DNA of 64,000 nt from DASRFR01 sp035651455 (GTDB taxonomy: Bacteria > Acidobacteriota > Terriglobia > Terriglobales > Acidobacteriaceae), in NCBI GenBank assembly GCA_035651455.1, contig DASRFR010000022.1, positions 62,001-126,000 of the forward strand, read 5' to 3'. Of the stretch, positions 17,953 through 27,567 are shown piece after piece (within the stretch, counting starts at the first letter, position 1; each line of letters begins with the position of its first letter). The notes beneath the pieces were generated by a model. It was not told the DNA's origin and searched no databases. It saw only the letters and a program-made list of their open reading frames with translations. A program made the position numbers and the translations under genes.

Positions 17953-18099
17953 TCACCGAACCGGGTTATGCAGCGGGGCCTCGGCGGGAAGCGAGGTCTT
18001 GTGGTACTTGGCCTCATAGAAGAGCAGTACAAGAGAAAGCACCAGCAGCAGTGATGCTACGTAAGGCAACCAGTGCCGGGAACGATTTCCGGGCAGCAT
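17953..18099 (-). CDS. Small single-pass membrane protein
   Basis: This 48-residue ORF starts MLPGNRSRHWLPYVASLLLV and has one strong transmembrane helix (residues ~11-29) followed by a short polar tail, EAKYHKTSLPAEAPLHNPVR. GGAGG lies 5 nt upstream of the ATG. A longer frame extends to 18276 but its extra 59 residues are basic, without domain character, and run into the next gene. It follows the secreted hypothetical at 18230 on the same strand. I do not recognise the family. Confidence 0.55.
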   Translation of the reverse strand: MLPGNRSRHWLPYVASLLLVLSLVLLFYEAKYHKTSLPAEAPLHNPVR

Positions 18100-18229
18100 G
18101 AATCCTCCCTGGGCGGGTGGCTGCCTCTTTGTCGTGCGGTGGAAGTGGCGGGAAGGCTGGGCAGCGTCCCGGCGCGACGTGGTTAAGAGGCTCTGGCTGC
18201 GGCGGAGGGTTGGTCGAAAAACTGGCCGT

Positions 18230-18910
18230 TTATTCCGTAGCTTCCGCTTCTTCTTCTTGATCGTTAACCAAATCAATTACATGCCCGCGGATGCTGAACG
18301 TCGTCCGCTCTCCGCCTTGCCCGGGAAAGGTGACGCGAGCCGGTTGACGTTGCCATTGCGGCGCGCGACAGGCAAAGTCGGGCATGCCGTTTAGCTCGAT
18401 GCTTCCGAGTTGTTTTTTCAGGAGCGGCTTGCGGCGGCCCACTTGTGCGACTATGGCAAACGCTTTCCTGCCATCGTCACTGATTCCGCAATACGCAACG
18501 TAGTCGCGATACCAGCTTGCGGCCGAATACAAGGCATCGAACTCCGGCAGGTTCACCGGCGTGACTCTTCCCGTCATGCGATCGACCAGCAGCCAGCCTC
18601 CGCGCTGCCATTGCCAGCGCGCGGGAGTGGCCGGGTCTTCGGGCAGGGCGTCATTCAACCGGAAGACGCGCCTTACCACGAAAAGACGATCAGTGATATC
18701 GCGGGCGGGCCCAGTCGTGTACTCCTTCACCCGCGTGTCGACAAAAAGCGGCCGCACCTTGAGGTCGACAGCTTTTTCCTCGTCTAAGCCAACCAGCCAC
18801 TTCACGGTGGTGGTTTTTCCGAAGCTGATCACGTGCGGCTTGGCGGCGGCGTTCGCCGGCAGGTGGAGCAAGAGCCACGTACCCAGGACAAGAACCCAGC
18901 TGCATCTCAT
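18230..18910 (-). CDS. Secreted hypothetical protein
   Basis: The protein is about 226 residues when started at the ATG at 18910, which gives a good Sec signal peptide (MRCSWVLVLGTWLLLHLPAN then AAA). The mature part begins KPHVISFGKTTTVKWLVG and contains RPLFVDTRVKEYTTG and a GGWLLVDRMTGRVTPVNLP segment. Three cysteines are spread through the C-terminal half. The C-terminus is acidic (NDQEEEAEATE). I do not recognise a named domain. The upstream ATG at 19009 would add 33 residues with no function and no better ribosome binding site. Confidence 0.7.
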   Translation of the reverse strand: MRCSWVLVLGTWLLLHLPANAAAKPHVISFGKTTTVKWLVGLDEEKAVDLKVRPLFVDTRVKEYTTGPARDITDRLFVVRRVFRLNDALPEDPATPARWQWQRGGWLLVDRMTGRVTPVNLPEFDALYSAASWYRDYVAYCGISDDGRKAFAIVAQVGRRKPLLKKQLGSIELNGMPDFACRAPQWQRQPARVTFPGQGGERTTFSIRGHVIDLVNDQEEEAEATE

Positions 18911-19170
18911 TCCGTGAAAGTAGGCAGAAGCGTCAGGACGAAACAAGGTCAGCGAGCACACTGTGTTTGTGATTTTCGACCCGAACAGGCATTCCCACGA
19001 CTCTTGCACGAAGGTCTATCGAAACGTTTATTCTGTAGCGTCCCCAGCACCAGAAATTTAAAAATCCGATAGAATAAGCGCGTTTAGAATAAGCGCGTTC
19101 GACAGCAGACATGACCTCTCCCCCGCAGTTCCGGACAACTTTTCCGCCCAAGCAACTCTCTTACAGGAGT

Positions 19171-20154
19171 ATGGGCGAAGTCATGGTCCGGCGCCGGGTC
19201 CCCAAGATCCTGGTGGTGGATGATAATGCCGACAACGCCGCCCTGATGGGCGAGTTGCTGTCAAGCCGCGGCTACCATGCGGTCGCGGTCTTCCAATCCG
19301 AGCAGGCGGAAGCGGAAATTCGCCGCGACCCCCCGGACCTGATTCTGCTGGACGTCGTCATGCCGGGGAAATCCGGCTACGAGTTGTGCCGCGAGTTGAA
19401 AGACGACCCGGCCACCCGCCTGATTCCGATCGTCATGATTACCGGCCTGAGCGACCGTCAAGATCGCTTGCGCGGCATCGAGGCCGGGGCGGACGATTTT
19501 TTGAATAAACCTATCTTTCCGGAAGAGCTGTTCGCGCGCGTTAAGTCGCTGATCAAGCTGAAGGAATTTACCGACGAACTGGAAACCGCCGAATCGGTGC
19601 TGTGCACCCTGGGTCTGAGCGTCGAGGCCCGCGATCCGTACACCGAGGGCCACTGTGAACGCCTCGCGCTGCGTGCTTCCGATCTGGGCAGACATCTCGG
19701 GCTGGATGAAGATTCAATCATCGCCTTGCGCCGGGGCGGGTACCTGCACGATCTCGGCAAGATCGCGGTTCCCGATGACATCTTGAAAAAGGGCAGTAAC
19801 CTGACCGCCGACGAGTGGAAGATCATGAAGGAGCATCCGGTGACCGGTGAGAATATCTGCCGGCCTTTGAAGACTCTTCGCCTGGTGTTGCCCATCATCC
19901 GCCACCACCATGAGCACTCCGACGGCAGCGGCTATCCCGATGGTCTGCGCAAACCGGACATCCCTTTGTTGCCGCGCATCCTGCAGGTCGTCGACGTGTA
20001 TGACGCGTTGCGCACCGCCCGCCCTTACAAGCCAGCGTTGAGTCACGACCAATCCGCCCTCACCATGCGCGATGAGGCCCGCACGGGTCTATGGGATGAG
20101 GAATTGGTCAACGAGTTCTTCTCCATGCTCGAAAAACAGCAGCAGGTGGCTTGA
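19171..20154 (+). CDS. Response regulator with HD-GYP phosphodiesterase domain
   Basis: The protein is about 327 residues. Residues ~10-125 form a CheY-like receiver (LVVDDNAD, phosphoacceptor Asp61 in LILLDVVMPG, conserved Lys in NKPIFPEE). Residues ~145-320 form an HD-GYP domain with GYLHDLGKIAVPD and HHEHSDGSGYPDGL, all metal and GYP residues present, so it should hydrolyse cyclic-di-GMP. No sensor kinase lies next to it. The longest frame starts at 19111; ATG at 19171 follows CAGGAG very closely, and ATG at 19183 is an alternative. Output is expected on biofilm, motility or envelope state through c-di-GMP. Confidence 0.9.
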   Translation: MGEVMVRRRVPKILVVDDNADNAALMGELLSSRGYHAVAVFQSEQAEAEIRRDPPDLILLDVVMPGKSGYELCRELKDDPATRLIPIVMITGLSDRQDRLRGIEAGADDFLNKPIFPEELFARVKSLIKLKEFTDELETAESVLCTLGLSVEARDPYTEGHCERLALRASDLGRHLGLDEDSIIALRRGGYLHDLGKIAVPDDILKKGSNLTADEWKIMKEHPVTGENICRPLKTLRLVLPIIRHHHEHSDGSGYPDGLRKPDIPLLPRILQVVDVYDALRTARPYKPALSHDQSALTMRDEARTGLWDEELVNEFFSMLEKQQQVA

Positions 20155-20334
20155 GAACGGTCGGCAAAGCTTTCTTCGATTCCGAAGTAAGTGTTATGTT
20201 CCCCGTTGCCGATCTGTGTGCCGGCCAGCTCTAAGTTGCTGTCGAGAACTTTCGACTAAGTTACATTTCAGGAGAGTTACCTGAATTCAAAGGCATCTTT
20301 CCGGTGCCTTCGACCGTCTGTTCAGAGTAGAGTC

Positions 20335-21141
20335 TTGCCTGTAAATATTGCGACCCAGGTAAGAACTGCGTGGTGGTGGCTGAAAGCTGATGTGACCTAT
20401 AGCATCGTCATTCCGGCTTACAACGAGAGCGCCCGGATCGGCGCCACGCTGGAGCGCGTCTTCGCATACATCCGAAAGCAGCAGTGGGACGCGGAAGTCA
20501 TCGTGGTGAATGACGGTTCTCGCGACAACACAGTCGAGGTAGTGCGCCGTTTCATGTCCAGAGAACCCATACTGCGGATTTTGGACAATCCCGGCAACCA
20601 TGGCAAGGGCTACAGCGTTCGCAATGGCATGTTGCACGCCGGCGGTGAGATCTGCCTTTTCAGCGACGCGGACATGTCGTCGCCGATCGAGGAAGCGGCC
20701 AAGTTGATTGACGCGATCAGCGCCGGCGCTGATGTCGCCATCGGCTCGCGCTGGCTGCAAAGCGAATTGCAGACGCAGCGGCAATCCTGGCGACGGCAAC
20801 TGCTCGGACGCATGTTCAACCTGGTCCCGCGCATGGTGCTGCGCCTGCACTACAAGGACACGCAATGCGGTTTTAAAGCTTTTACCCGCAACGCGGCCGC
20901 GCAGATTTTCTCGCAACAGCGGATCGAAGGCTGGGGATTCGATCCCGAACTGCTTTTCCTTGCACGCAAGCTGGGACTCAAGATAGCCGAAGTACCGGTC
21001 TCGTGGGCGCACAGCGAGGGAACCCGAATCAACCCGGTGCGCGACGGCGCGAAGATGGTGGCGGAAGTTTTCAAGATTCGCTGGAATGCGCTGTCGGGCA
21101 AGTACGATCTCGCATTGCGGCATCCGGCGAAAGTTCTATGA
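20335..21141 (+). CDS. GT2 glycosyltransferase (dolichyl-phosphate glucosyltransferase-like)
   Basis: The protein is about 268 residues. YSIVIPAYNESARIGATL, VNDGSRDNT, GKGYSVRNGML and LFSDADMSSP (DXD-like) are the GT-A, family 2 signatures, and DTQCGFKAFTR with GWGFDPELLFLA are typical of the DPG/ALG5-like polyprenyl-phosphate glycosyltransferases. It probably charges undecaprenyl phosphate with a sugar. There is no C-terminal membrane segment. The start is TTG at 20335; GTG at 20392, just before VTYSIVIP, is an alternative. It overlaps the convergent zinc-ribbon-like gene by 6 bp. Confidence 0.88.
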   Translation: MPVNIATQVRTAWWWLKADVTYSIVIPAYNESARIGATLERVFAYIRKQQWDAEVIVVNDGSRDNTVEVVRRFMSREPILRILDNPGNHGKGYSVRNGMLHAGGEICLFSDADMSSPIEEAAKLIDAISAGADVAIGSRWLQSELQTQRQSWRRQLLGRMFNLVPRMVLRLHYKDTQCGFKAFTRNAAAQIFSQQRIEGWGFDPELLFLARKLGLKIAEVPVSWAHSEGTRINPVRDGAKMVAEVFKIRWNALSGKYDLALRHPAKVL

Positions 21142-21402
21142 AGCTTGGCGGAAAGCTTTGGCCAGCGGGCGTATCTGCACTCCTGCGCCTTCGCTGAATG
21201 CCAGCGTCATCTTTTCCGAGCAATTCTCGCAAAGCCAAAAGAATTCCACACTCTGGCCGGGCTTGCGTGGCAATGATGCAGCGCTGGGAGGGTAAGTCGA
21301 GCTAAGACTGCTCGTGGGCGGTTTCTCGATGCGGAAGAGCTTACCAATGTGTAGATAACGGAAGGATTCGTTACAACTCGGATTGGCGCATTTTGAAACC
21401 AT
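21136..21402 (-). CDS. Small CxxxxC/CxxC protein, possibly zinc-binding
   Basis: The 88-residue protein begins MVSKCANPSCNESFRYLHIG and has a second pair in FFWLCENCSEKM, giving four cysteines in a C-x4-C...C-x2-C layout that could form a zinc ribbon. I recall proteins with this FRYLH.GKLF...LC..C pattern as common small hypotheticals in acidobacteria; the function is unknown. Its last 6 bp overlap the convergent GT2 gene. The conserved cysteine spacing makes this a real gene rather than a shadow. Confidence 0.65.
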   Translation of the reverse strand: MVSKCANPSCNESFRYLHIGKLFRIEKPPTSSLSSTYPPSAASLPRKPGQSVEFFWLCENCSEKMTLAFSEGAGVQIRPLAKAFRQAS

Positions 21403-21587
21403 GCAGCGCCCCCCGGCGGAGAAAATCGAAGCGGCGATTACAACGAGGTGAAAGTTATTCTACGCCGAATCCTTTTCCGCTAACAATAATCTTAGAAAAA
21501 TTCACTTATGCTTCCGGGCGAGATCGGCAGCATCAACAGCGTCGCTTTGTTGCGAGCCTGGACCTACAGGGCAGTAAGTAGGAAAAC

Positions 21588-22706
<1,119 letters not shown>

Positions 22707-22831
22707 GCGGATGTCATTGTAGCGGGGAATTCAGTTGTCGAAAGACGGCGCTACTCGGAATGCAGTGGCCTTCTGGACAGAAGCGTCGCGATTCCGCTCT
22801 TGCGCTTCTCTCCCGATGAGCGCGAACAACC

Positions 22832-24196
22832 CTACACACCCCAGAGATAATCTTCCTGGTCGCCTTGGTGATCGGCCATGGGATTGATCACGACGTTGGC
22901 TGCTTCTACCCCAAGCGGCGATGCAGCAACCTGGGGCTTGCCGTGCGGAATACTGGAAGCGCGCGAGCCGCCTGCGTTCGCAGCAGCTGCCAGCGCCGCG
23001 GGAACCCGGTCGGCATAGGAGGGCGGAATGCGCGGCAGCCCTCCCTGTACATTGCGGATCAGTTCAAGCAAGTGATGATCCTGCACACTTTTGATCTTGT
23101 CAGCCACAATTACGAAGTCGCGATAAATCTCGTCGAGCTCGTGGCGGTCAAAGCGATACCCGAGCTGCTCGCAGCGGATGCCGAGCGCATGACGCCCGGA
23201 GTGCTTGCCCAGAACTAAGGTGGAATCGGGCACGCCCACCGACTTGGGAGTCATGATTTCGTAGGTCAAGGGATTCTTCAGCACGCCATCCTGGTGAATG
23301 CCGGCTTCGTGCGCAAAGGCATTCCGCCCGATGATCGCTTTGTTCGGTTGCACCGGCACATTGGTGATCTCGCTCAGCAGGTGACTGGTGGCAAAAAGCT
23401 GCTCGCTGATCACCACGGTCTCATAAGCATAGATATCGGGTCGAACCCGCATTGCCATCACCAACTCTTCGAGCGACGCGTTGCCGGCGCGCTCGCCAAT
23501 GCCGTTGATGGTGCATTCGATCTGGCGCGCCCCCGCTTCGATCCCCGCTAATGAGTTCGCCACGGCGAGTCCAAGATCATTGTGGCAATGCGTCGAAATA
23601 GTTACGTGTTTTGCACCCGGCACGTTTTCGCGAATGCGGCGAATCAGGCTGCCGAATTCGAAAGGCGTCGTATATCCCACCGTGTCCGGGATATTGAGCG
23701 TGGTGGCGCCGGCTTCGATCACCGCTGCCAGCACCCGGCACAGAAATTCAGGCTCGGTGCGCGTGGCGTCCTCGGGAGAAAACTCCACGTCTGCGCAATA
23801 GCTCTTGGCCAGGCGCACTGCCTCGCGGGCCTGGTTCAGGCACTCCTCGCGCGTGATGCGCAGCTTGTATTGCAGGTGAATGTCGGAAGTGGCGAGGAAT
23901 ACGTGAATGCGGGGTCGACGGGCGGCTTTCAGCGCCTGCCAGGCACGCTCGATATCGGGAGCACATGCCCGCGCCAGCGCGGCAATCACCGGACGCTGCA
24001 CGGTGGCGGCAATCGCCTGCACGGCGGTGAAGTCGCCTTGGGAGGCGATGGGGAATCCGGCTTCAATAATGTCCACGCCGAGTTTGTCCAACTGGTGGGC
24101 CAGGCGCAGTTTCTCCTGCACATTCATGCTGCAGCCCGGAGACTGCTCGCCGTCGCGCAGCGTGGTATCGAAAATCGAAATGCGTGCTCGTTCCAT
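22832..24196 (-). CDS. leuA: 2-isopropylmalate synthase lacking the LeuA regulatory domain
   Basis: Residues 1-~290 are a complete HMGL-like catalytic barrel: FDTTLRDGEQSPG, DIIEAGFPIAS, THCHNDLGLAVANSLAG with the metal histidines, and TINGIGERAGNASLEELVMA. The linker domain runs to about 395 (GRNAFAHEAGIHQDGVLKN, GKHSGRHAL). Typical LeuA proteins then have about 120 more residues forming the leucine-binding dimerisation domain. Here the protein ends at 454 with a Pro/Ala-rich tail (PAALAAAANAGG...) ending DQEDYLWGV, with no such domain and no room for one before leuB. It condenses 2-ketoisovalerate with acetyl-CoA, probably without normal leucine feedback. A citramalate or homocitrate synthase role cannot be fully excluded. 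Confidence 0.88.
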   Translation of the reverse strand: MERARISIFDTTLRDGEQSPGCSMNVQEKLRLAHQLDKLGVDIIEAGFPIASQGDFTAVQAIAATVQRPVIAALARACAPDIERAWQALKAARRPRIHVFLATSDIHLQYKLRITREECLNQAREAVRLAKSYCADVEFSPEDATRTEPEFLCRVLAAVIEAGATTLNIPDTVGYTTPFEFGSLIRRIRENVPGAKHVTISTHCHNDLGLAVANSLAGIEAGARQIECTINGIGERAGNASLEELVMAMRVRPDIYAYETVVISEQLFATSHLLSEITNVPVQPNKAIIGRNAFAHEAGIHQDGVLKNPLTYEIMTPKSVGVPDSTLVLGKHSGRHALGIRCEQLGYRFDRHELDEIYRDFVIVADKIKSVQDHHLLELIRNVQGGLPRIPPSYADRVPAALAAAANAGGSRASSIPHGKPQVAASPLGVEAANVVINPMADHQGDQEDYLWGV

Positions 24197-24233
24197 GGCC
24201 GCTCCTTACCGGGGAATAAGAGGCCATCGTACG

Positions 24234-24263
24234 TGGACAGGCAATGAAAGCAAAGCTTATAAT
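24234..24263 (+). promoter_or_regulatory. Sigma-70-like promoter for the LysR gene with LysR-type inverted repeat
   Basis: TGGACA (24234-24239) and a perfect TATAAT (24258-24263) are separated by 18 bp and lie 75 bp upstream of the lysR ATG. The -10 overlaps a TAAT-N12-ATTA inverted repeat (24260-24279), the sort of AT-rich dyad LysR proteins bind. As it lies in the 142-bp space between divergent leuA and the LysR gene, it may be a shared control region. The promoter call is good; operator function is inferred. Confidence 0.6.
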
Positions 24264-24338
24264 CCTTCGAACATCATTAGAAATAGTTAAGGTGGTAGGC
24301 AGGGCTGATGGTGCCAGAAGTTTTGCTTAAGAGGAACC

Positions 24339-25256
24339 ATGGAGCTTTCGCAATTGGAAGTGTTCCTGGCGGTTGCGCGTGAGCGAAGGTTTTCACGCGC
24401 CGCGGAGAAACTGTTTCGCACCCAGTCGGCGGTGAGTCAGACCATCCGCAAGCTGGAGCAGGAACTCGGGGAACCGCTGTTCGACCGCTCGTCGCGCGAA
24501 GGCGTGCTCACCGACGCGGGTCGGGTGCTGCAGGACTATGCGGAACGACTGCTGAACTTGCGCGGCGACGCCCGCGAAGCCCTGCAAGAGCTGCGCGAAC
24601 TGAACCAGGGCAAGCTGGTGATCGCGGCCAACGAATTTACCGCGCTTTACCTTCTGCCCGTGCTGGGAGAGTTCCGCCGTTTGCATCCCATGATCCGCAT
24701 TACCGTGCAACGCTCGCTGGGCAGCCACATTCCCGATGAGATCCTGCGGCACGCGGTGGAGCTCGGCGTACTCTCCTACGATCCGCAGGAAGCGCAGTTG
24801 CGCTCCATCGTTGTTTACCTCGACCAGTTGGCATTCGTGGTTCCTCCCCGGCATCCGCTGGCGACAGCAAAGCAGGTGAGCATCCGCCAGTTGGGTGCGG
24901 AGTCGTTCGTCGCGCATATTGTCCCCTCTCCTTATCGCGACAAGGTGATCCAGGCTTTCAAGCGCTATAAGACGCCGTTGCACATGGACATCGAGCTTCC
25001 GACGCTGCAGGCGATCAAGCGCTTTGTGGCGATGGGAAATGGGGTAGCGCTGGTGCCGGAGATCAGCGTGGAAAATGAGATTGCGCGCGGCGACCTGGTG
25101 CGCATTCCGGTTCGCGAGCTGCATCTGACGCGCAAGTTGCGGTTGATTTACCGTAGAGACGCGAGCCTGTCGCACGCCGCGCGGGCCTTTTTCAAAGTGG
25201 CGGAAGCCATGGCGCTGGAACGCCGCGAGCGGTACCGCTTCCAGCGCGAAGCCTAG
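24339..25256 (+). CDS. LysR family transcriptional regulator
   Basis: The 305-residue protein has an N-terminal winged helix-turn-helix (MELSQLEVFLAVARERRFSR, AAEKLFRTQSAVSQTIRKLE) and a C-terminal periplasmic-binding-protein-like effector domain from residue ~90 (GKLVIAANEFTALYLLP). It is transcribed divergently from leuA, 142 bp away, the classical layout for a LysR protein controlling its neighbour, so I infer regulation of leuAB. Its effector may be a leucine-pathway intermediate, but LysR proteins also often act elsewhere. The last 4 bp overlap the convergent STAS gene. Confidence 0.93.
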   Translation: MELSQLEVFLAVARERRFSRAAEKLFRTQSAVSQTIRKLEQELGEPLFDRSSREGVLTDAGRVLQDYAERLLNLRGDAREALQELRELNQGKLVIAANEFTALYLLPVLGEFRRLHPMIRITVQRSLGSHIPDEILRHAVELGVLSYDPQEAQLRSIVVYLDQLAFVVPPRHPLATAKQVSIRQLGAESFVAHIVPSPYRDKVIQAFKRYKTPLHMDIELPTLQAIKRFVAMGNGVALVPEISVENEIARGDLVRIPVRELHLTRKLRLIYRRDASLSHAARAFFKVAEAMALERRERYRFQREA

Positions 25257-25684
25257 GCGGTCCTTCCCAGCGCGCGGCCCGGATTGCGAGCTTCTTCGAC
25301 GCTGGCGTACAGGCGGAAGACGGAGACCAGATTCGTGATTTGCAGAAGATTGCGGATGCGGGCGTTAGGACCGGCGATGCGGATCGGACATCCATTGCCT
25401 TCCGACCACATGTGCAGCAACACGAGTTCGCCAAGTCCGGCGCTATCGATGGTGTCTACCTCGCTCACATCGAGGATCACCGACTTCTTTTGCTCCAGCA
25501 GATCGCTCACTGCGCGCGATAAGGCTGCGGCTTCGTGGCGAAACACGACCCGGCCGCGGCATGTCAGAACAAAGCAGTCGCTGAACTCTCGAGATTCAAT
25601 TTGCAAGCAAAGATCTTTCTCCTGGCCCGCGGACACGACAGGGTTCGAGCGTGCGGCGGAGAAAGAAAGATTTTCTGATTTCAT
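25253..25684 (-). CDS. STAS-domain anti-sigma factor antagonist
   Basis: The 143-residue protein has a STAS domain from about residue 28. SDCFVLTCRGRVVFRHEAAAL is the first strand-helix unit and VILDVSEVDTIDSAGLGELV is the SpoIIAA-like core, with Ser in DSAGLG at the usual phosphorylation site. Such proteins release a sigma factor by binding its anti-sigma kinase. An N-terminal extension of ~27 residues precedes the domain. No anti-sigma kinase or sigma factor lies near, so partners are elsewhere in the genome. Confidence 0.88.
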   Translation of the reverse strand: MKSENLSFSAARSNPVVSAGQEKDLCLQIESREFSDCFVLTCRGRVVFRHEAAALSRAVSDLLEQKKSVILDVSEVDTIDSAGLGELVLLHMWSEGNGCPIRIAGPNARIRNLLQITNLVSVFRLYASVEEARNPGRALGRTA

Positions 25685-26022
25685 ACTTTAAAATTACCCG
25701 ATCGCGGCGTGAATTTGGTTGCAGGCGCGTAAAAAACTGTTGTGAATTTTAGGCACATGCGGGAGTGCGCGAAAGTCACTCTCAGTCAATGACTTATTTA
25801 CCTTGTCGGCGGCGCATGCAGCGATTCTGGCAACCAGAGCGCCGCAAGCGAGCAACGGGATTTCGCAAACAGCCCCAAGCGACGATGACCGCAATCAGTC
25901 ACGCCCCGGGCTCGGCACGGCCTTGTTTACAGCGAGTGGAATGACAATTGCGCCGTTGTATGCGAGCCTGAATGGCATCCCAAGTTCATAGTTTCTTGTA
26001 GCCGGTTCCCAGGAGGACCTTG
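25685..26022. other. Intergenic region, no gene seen
   Basis: The 340 bp between the STAS gene start and the first beta-barrel gene should hold two divergent promoters. A short minus-strand frame (25694-25894) is open but has no motif, signal or ribosome binding site. I see no repeat or structured RNA. Confidence 0.4.
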
Positions 26023-26829
26023 GTGAAGAGATGGCCCGTGGCAATTTTATTTTTTCTCGCAACCGTACTTCTTGTCTGCGCGCAAGAGACGCAGAATCCG
26101 ACCGGCGCGCAGGAACCGCAAGCGCCGCCGGCCGCGCAGACTCCTCCCCAACCGTCTGATACCGGGCAGCAGGCGCAGGGCACCGAAGGGCGAACGCAAT
26201 CCGAACCGCAGGTCAACGAGCCGCCGTCGGCGCCGGAACCTCAGAGTCCGCCCCACTTCGAAGTTTTTGGCGGATACTCGTACGCTGGCGCCGACCCTTA
26301 CACTACCAACCAGAGGACCGGCCTGAATGGGTGGGAGGCGGCGCTCGACATCAACCTCGCGCGATGGCTGCGCCTGGTGCTGGATTTCTCCGGCGATTAC
26401 GGCAACGTGAACGTCCCAGTGCTGGTGCCTGAGCCGTTTCCTCCGTGCACGCCGTTATGCCCCAGCGGTGTCACGACTTTTCCCGCCAATACGCACGTGC
26501 TCTCCTATTTGTTTGGAGTGGATATTCCATATCGCAGATGGAACCGGGTTGTGCCTTATGGGCAGGCGCTGTTCGGCCGTTCGCACGTGAATGGGAATGC
26601 GGTCGGCATTGGCTTGCCCGGAGGCTCGACGGTTTCCGACACCAAGTTCGCCATGGCATTAGGCGGAGGATTTGATTACAACATCAGCCGTCGATTCGCG
26701 TGGCGCGTGCAGGGCGATTACTGGCAGACGAAGTTTTTCACCAACACGCAGGATAATTACCGGCTGTCTACGGGAGTGGTCATTCGTCTTATCCGAAAGA
26801 AGAAGAAACGCACGCTGGTGACGCCATAG
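26023..26829 (+). CDS. Outer-membrane beta-barrel protein with Pro/Gln-rich N-terminus
   Basis: The 268-residue protein has a signal peptide (MKRWPVAILFFLATVLLVCAQ), then ~60 residues rich in Pro, Gln and Ala without structure. A beta-barrel domain follows (FEVFGGYSYAGADPY, LNGWEAALDINLARWLRLVLDFSGDYG, SDTKFAMALGGGFDYNISRRFAWRVQGDY). This matches the OmpA-like/outer-membrane beta-barrel domain families (PF13505). GTG at 26023 is chosen since AGGAGG is 6 nt upstream; TTG at 26020 is too close. It is followed 126 bp later by a shorter paralogue. The Pro-rich segment may reach through peptidoglycan. Confidence 0.8.
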   Translation: MKRWPVAILFFLATVLLVCAQETQNPTGAQEPQAPPAAQTPPQPSDTGQQAQGTEGRTQSEPQVNEPPSAPEPQSPPHFEVFGGYSYAGADPYTTNQRTGLNGWEAALDINLARWLRLVLDFSGDYGNVNVPVLVPEPFPPCTPLCPSGVTTFPANTHVLSYLFGVDIPYRRWNRVVPYGQALFGRSHVNGNAVGIGLPGGSTVSDTKFAMALGGGFDYNISRRFAWRVQGDYWQTKFFTNTQDNYRLSTGVVIRLIRKKKKRTLVTP

Positions 26830-26955
26830 TGAGGCCGCGAGGGCAGGCGGTCAGGTACTTCCGGAGCGAAGCACCGAGCAAAGTTCACAAGCTTTGTTGC
26901 ATCCAATTCAACCTAAGCGGCACATCTTAACTTTCAGCGGTGCAGGAGGACGTTC

Positions 26956-27474
26956 TTGCGCAAATTCGTGGTGGCGTTGTTTTCATTTTTTCTGTTTAGC
27001 GTGGCAGCCGGCGCCCAGATTATTCCCAAGGGCAATGTATTCGGCGGATATTCCTATAATCGAGTTGATTTGGGAGGCGGCGATCACAGCGGCTTCAACG
27101 GATGGGCGGCATCGCTGGAGGGCAAAGTATTTCCCCTCGTGGGAATCGTCGCAGATTTCAGCGGATACTCAAAAAGTCCAAACGGGATCAGCACCAAGGA
27201 ATATAACTTTCTTTTCGGACCGCGGGTGTCCATGTCGATCGGCAACCTGCGCCCCTTCGCGGAAGCCCTGGCGGGCGCTGCCCACGTCAACTCGACGGTT
27301 CTGGGATCGTCCACTTCCGATACGAACTTTGCCTATGCCCTGGGCGGGGGCGTCGATTACAAATTTTTCCGCACCTTTGCCTGGCGCGTACAAGGCGACT
27401 TTCTCCAGACAAGGTTTTTCAGCAACACTCAGAACGATGTCCGAGTATCAACCGGTCTGGTGTTCAATTTCTGA
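26956..27474 (+). CDS. Outer-membrane beta-barrel protein (paralogue)
   Basis: The 172-residue protein has a signal peptide (LRKFVVALFSFFLFSVAAGAQ) and an eight-strand-type barrel. VFGGYSYNRVDLGG, FNGWAASLEGKVFPLVGIVADFSGY and FAWRVQGDFLQTRFFSNTQ match the upstream gene closely, and it ends with VFNF, the aromatic end of outer-membrane barrels. It lacks the Pro-rich segment. The start is TTG with AGGAGG 6 nt upstream. The pair looks like a tandem duplication. Function unknown; probably a small porin-like or structural barrel. Confidence 0.82.
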   Translation: MRKFVVALFSFFLFSVAAGAQIIPKGNVFGGYSYNRVDLGGGDHSGFNGWAASLEGKVFPLVGIVADFSGYSKSPNGISTKEYNFLFGPRVSMSIGNLRPFAEALAGAAHVNSTVLGSSTSDTNFAYALGGGVDYKFFRTFAWRVQGDFLQTRFFSNTQNDVRVSTGLVFNF

Positions 27475-27567
27475 TCTGACTGGAGTCGCTACTCTTTGGG
27501 AGCACCGACCGGTCCCGACCAGGCCGGCGCTTGGAATTTGCCGTTTGACGGCGTGTACTTAATTGGC

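Noticed and set aside
25694..25894. 66-residue minus-strand frame upstream of the STAS gene
   Set aside because: No ribosome binding site or motif; position fits promoter sequence better.
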